A stretch of DNA of 9,405 bases from Candidatus Poseidoniaceae archaeon (GTDB taxonomy: Archaea; Thermoplasmatota; Poseidoniia; Poseidoniales; Poseidoniaceae): the NCBI GenBank assembly GCA_013329865.1, contig DUJJ01000155.1, positions 1 to 9,405 of the forward strand, in the 5' to 3' direction. The translations under genes and the position numbers were made by a program. A model generated the notes under the pieces. It did no database searches. It had not been told where the DNA came from and worked only from the letters and a program-made list of their open reading frames with translations. Within the stretch, counting starts at the first letter, position 1. Every line of letters starts with the position of its first letter. This document shows, in pieces, positions 7,634 through 9,405 of this stretch.

Positions 7634-9115
7634 TCACTTACCCCATTTTGGCAAATTAAACGACGAATCAGGCTTTCTGAGTCTCAATCCTATGGTTAGT
7701 AAGAGCAGTAAAATCACAATGATAGACGCTATCGGTAGAAGATTGTCACTCGTTGTAGTTGTTTCATCGGTTGTCTCGAGTTTTAATTTTATTATTGATT
7801 GGGATATGGCGCCATCTGTGTCGGTTACTTCCAACGTTAGTTGATGATTACCGGGAATGCTAAGATATTCTTGTGAGAGATTAGCACCTGAATGAACTAT
7901 TACATCGTCTATTTTCCACGCATAAACTAAATCATTCACATCATTAATAGTATCCATTGAGTTAGAGGCATCAATAAACCATTCTTCATCGGCAGAGAAT
8001 GTAATGTCGCCATCAGAATTAAATTCTCCTGAGGAGACCTCAAGATATATTTCAGGTGGCAGATTTTCAACTAAAACTGAATAACTTTGTTTAGTAAAAA
8101 ACCCGACAGAATCTACCGCTAGTACGGAAATATTCCACTCGCCTGATTGATTAAATTCTACCTCAATACTAGTATTAGTGATTATTTCTGCTTGCCCGAC
8201 CCCACGAACCAGACCATTTGGTTCTGTTATGGTCCAAGTGAGTGCCACCAAGGAATTCTCATAACCGTCATCAACAATAGCAGAATAAACTTCTGAACCC
8301 ATCTCTTGGGCCGATTCAGAGCCAAGTATTACGACCTCTGGGGCGTTAGTATCGAAGGTAAGAAACACCTCATCAGCATTCGAATATCTGAGAAAGGAAT
8401 CTCGCATAAAGATTTCAAAATTATAGTTCCCGTCACCAACCCCTAGCTGTAACTTATCTATCGCAACAATGAAATTTCCAGTGTCTGTTACCGAGTGATT
8501 TAGTTGGACTTGAAGCCATTCCGTGATACACGAATTACCACTGAATTGACACACATTGGCTTTGAAAACTGTTGAAGTTAATAATTCAATATTGTTTAAC
8601 TGATCGTAATCTGGACGTGTGACATTATATTCTAGATATTTTATTTCGCTATTCTCAGGTGTTTGAAACGATGGGATATAAGTTATGATAGGAAAGTGTG
8701 TATGGCTACCGATGAATAAAATAATTGAGTCGACTAGTGTTATAGTTTCATCAGTTGAGGTAATTGAGAATAAGCAGGTGCAGTTCATGTCATTTACCGG
8801 TATTGTTAATTGCCAATGATAGATATCGTCGCTAATAGTCACGTTACTGAAGATACTGGATGTTTGCAAAATCACAGCTTCGTTGGTCAAGCTGGATACT
8901 GGGTTTAATTCGCTGACTGTCCAAACCAGCTCCGCAGCAGCTATGGATGACTCACCTGTGAGATTTATTACACTGGCAAAACTCTCACCGCTCTCATTGT
9001 TAATGACCAGGAATTCATTGGCGACTGAGTGTTCTGAAGCAGATACATTACTGCCGATGGCGGCTAACAAGACGACCAAGGAAACTAAGGTTGTGGCCAT
9101 CGCCTTGCTTGTCAT
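7634..9115 (-). CDS. Surface-anchored PKD/Ig-like domain protein, rich in N-glycosylation sequons
   Basis: This is probably a cell-surface protein of unknown ligand. An N-terminal signal peptide (residues 1-26: Lys4, then a hydrophobic core, ending in NVSAS) and a C-terminal helix (about 459-478) followed by a basic tail (RLRKP) indicate a large external domain anchored with its C-terminus inside. The exterior looks all-beta: an Ig-like region at about 60-136, another at about 257-350, and a PKD-like domain at about 354-446 (DASNSMD, VYAWKIDD, LTLEVTDTDGA). A Thr-rich linker (448-456) precedes the helix. Ten N-x-S/T sequons lie in the mature part (N40, N51, N91, N111, N164, N206, N314, N322, N328, N412). 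The only cysteines are two close pairs (C112/C114 and C189/C196), suggesting disulfides. The start is uncertain: AGGT directly abuts the ATG at 9115, and M6 is an alternative, but Lys4 in the signal peptide favours M1. Confidence 0.85.
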   Translation of the reverse strand: MTSKAMATTLVSLVVLLAAIGSNVSASEHSVANEFLVINNESGESFASVINLTGESSIAAAELVWTVSELNPVSSLTNEAVILQTSSIFSNVTISDDIYHWQLTIPVNDMNCTCLFSITSTDETITLVDSIILFIGSHTHFPIITYIPSFQTPENSEIKYLEYNVTRPDYDQLNNIELLTSTVFKANVCQFSGNSCITEWLQVQLNHSVTDTGNFIVAIDKLQLGVGDGNYNFEIFMRDSFLRYSNADEVFLTFDTNAPEVVILGSESAQEMGSEVYSAIVDDGYENSLVALTWTITEPNGLVRGVGQAEIITNTSIEVEFNQSGEWNISVLAVDSVGFFTKQSYSVLVENLPPEIYLEVSSGEFNSDGDITFSADEEWFIDASNSMDTINDVNDLVYAWKIDDVIVHSGANLSQEYLSIPGNHQLTLEVTDTDGAISQSIIKLKLETTDETTTTSDNLLPIASIIVILLLLLTIGLRLRKPDSSFNLPKWGK

Positions 9116-9162
9116 ACCTATATGTGGTAAACAGCACTCAAGAAGTTTCTCATTTGTTGTAT

Positions 9163-9405
9163 CTACTCACTGAATGGGTCGCACAACTCACCTTGGCCAG
9201 GGAAACTAGTTGGGTCGCGAGGGTTAGTATCCCACTTATACTCACAATAGTTCACATGCCCGTCACCATCGGTATCGAACATCCTGTCAGCTGCATCGTA
9301 TGGATCGAAATCAAAGTGATATTCCCAGCCAGTGGCCATACCATCATCGTCATGATCTTGGAAATATACTTCTGGTCCATCATTCCATTTGTCACCATCG
9401 GTGTC
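9163..9405 (-). CDS. C-terminus of a secreted TSP3-like calcium-binding protein (5' end cut by window edge)
   Basis: The minus strand is open from the window edge at 9405 to a TAG at 9165-9163 and encodes the last 80 residues of a protein. The fragment consists of Asp-rich loops: DTDGDKWNDG (1-10), DHDDDGMATGWE (17-28) and DTDGDGHVNYCEY (44-56), with a DPYDAAD linker between and a WDTNPRDP after. These are the DxDxDG calcium loops and NxxEY/GWE turns of thrombospondin type 3-like repeats, common in secreted proteins of marine archaea and bacteria. Two cysteines (C54 and C75) could form a disulfide closing the last loop. There is no C-terminal membrane helix or recognisable sorting signal, so the rest of the protein must supply any anchoring. 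It lies 47 bp upstream of the PKD protein in the same direction, suggesting a surface-protein pair. Full length and other domains are unknown. Confidence 0.85.
   Translation of the reverse strand, partial: DTDGDKWNDGPEVYFQDHDDDGMATGWEYHFDFDPYDAADRMFDTDGDGHVNYCEYKWDTNPRDPTSFPGQGELCDPFSE

Noticed and set aside
7503..7844. A 113-codon plus-strand frame across the peptidase/PKD junction
   Set aside because: It lies antisense to the well-supported start of the peptidase and the membrane helix of the PKD protein, has no family features, and the minus-strand genes have good starts and motifs.

Overview
The window is about 9.4 kb of compact, moderately AT-rich DNA with seven genes and almost no non-coding sequence. 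The likely source is a marine planktonic archaeon of the Marine Group II/III (Poseidoniia, Thermoplasmata-related) type. The case rests on four things: a geranylgeranyl-reductase-family flavoprotein, the futalosine-pathway enzyme MqnC, Shine-Dalgarno sites of the AGGTG(AT) type, and above all two adjacent surface proteins, one with an Asp-rich thrombospondin-type-3-like calcium module and one that is sequon-rich, PKD-containing and anchored by a C-terminal membrane helix. No rRNA or other phylogenetic marker is present, so this assignment is an inference of moderate confidence. A bacterium with similar genes is not excluded.

Plus strand, left half: (1) the window opens inside a type IA topoisomerase of the TopB/topoisomerase III class (1-2580), missing only its extreme N-terminus and carrying three C-terminal zinc-ribbon/Toprim_Crpt repeats. 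After a 56-bp AT-rich gap come (2) an FAD-dependent geranylgeranyl reductase family protein (2637-3863) and (3) an unrecognised protein with two membrane segments (3872-5026). These two are tightly coupled: the stop codon of the first is part of the ribosome-binding site of the second.

Minus strand, right half, in transcription order: (4) the C-terminal 80 residues of a calcium-binding TSP3-like secreted protein (9163-9405, cut by the window edge); (5) a signal-peptide-bearing, PKD/Ig-like, membrane-anchored surface protein (7634-9115); (6) a PepP-like M24 metallopeptidase with all catalytic residues (6222-7592); (7) the radical SAM enzyme MqnC (5029-6213). Gaps are 47, 41 and 8 bp, so genes 4-7 may be one transcription unit. 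PepP and MqnC are joined by the same stop/ribosome-site fusion as genes 2 and 3, with the same 8-nt spacing.

The two gene sets converge and end 2 bp apart at 5027-5028. GGR acts on polyprenyl chains and MqnC makes a menaquinone precursor, so the centre of the window has a membrane-lipid/quinone flavour. That link is suggestive only, because the two genes lie on opposite strands. I see no RNA gene, CRISPR array, insertion sequence, integrase or defence system. Apart from the uncharacterised membrane protein the window looks like ordinary chromosomal core and surface genes.
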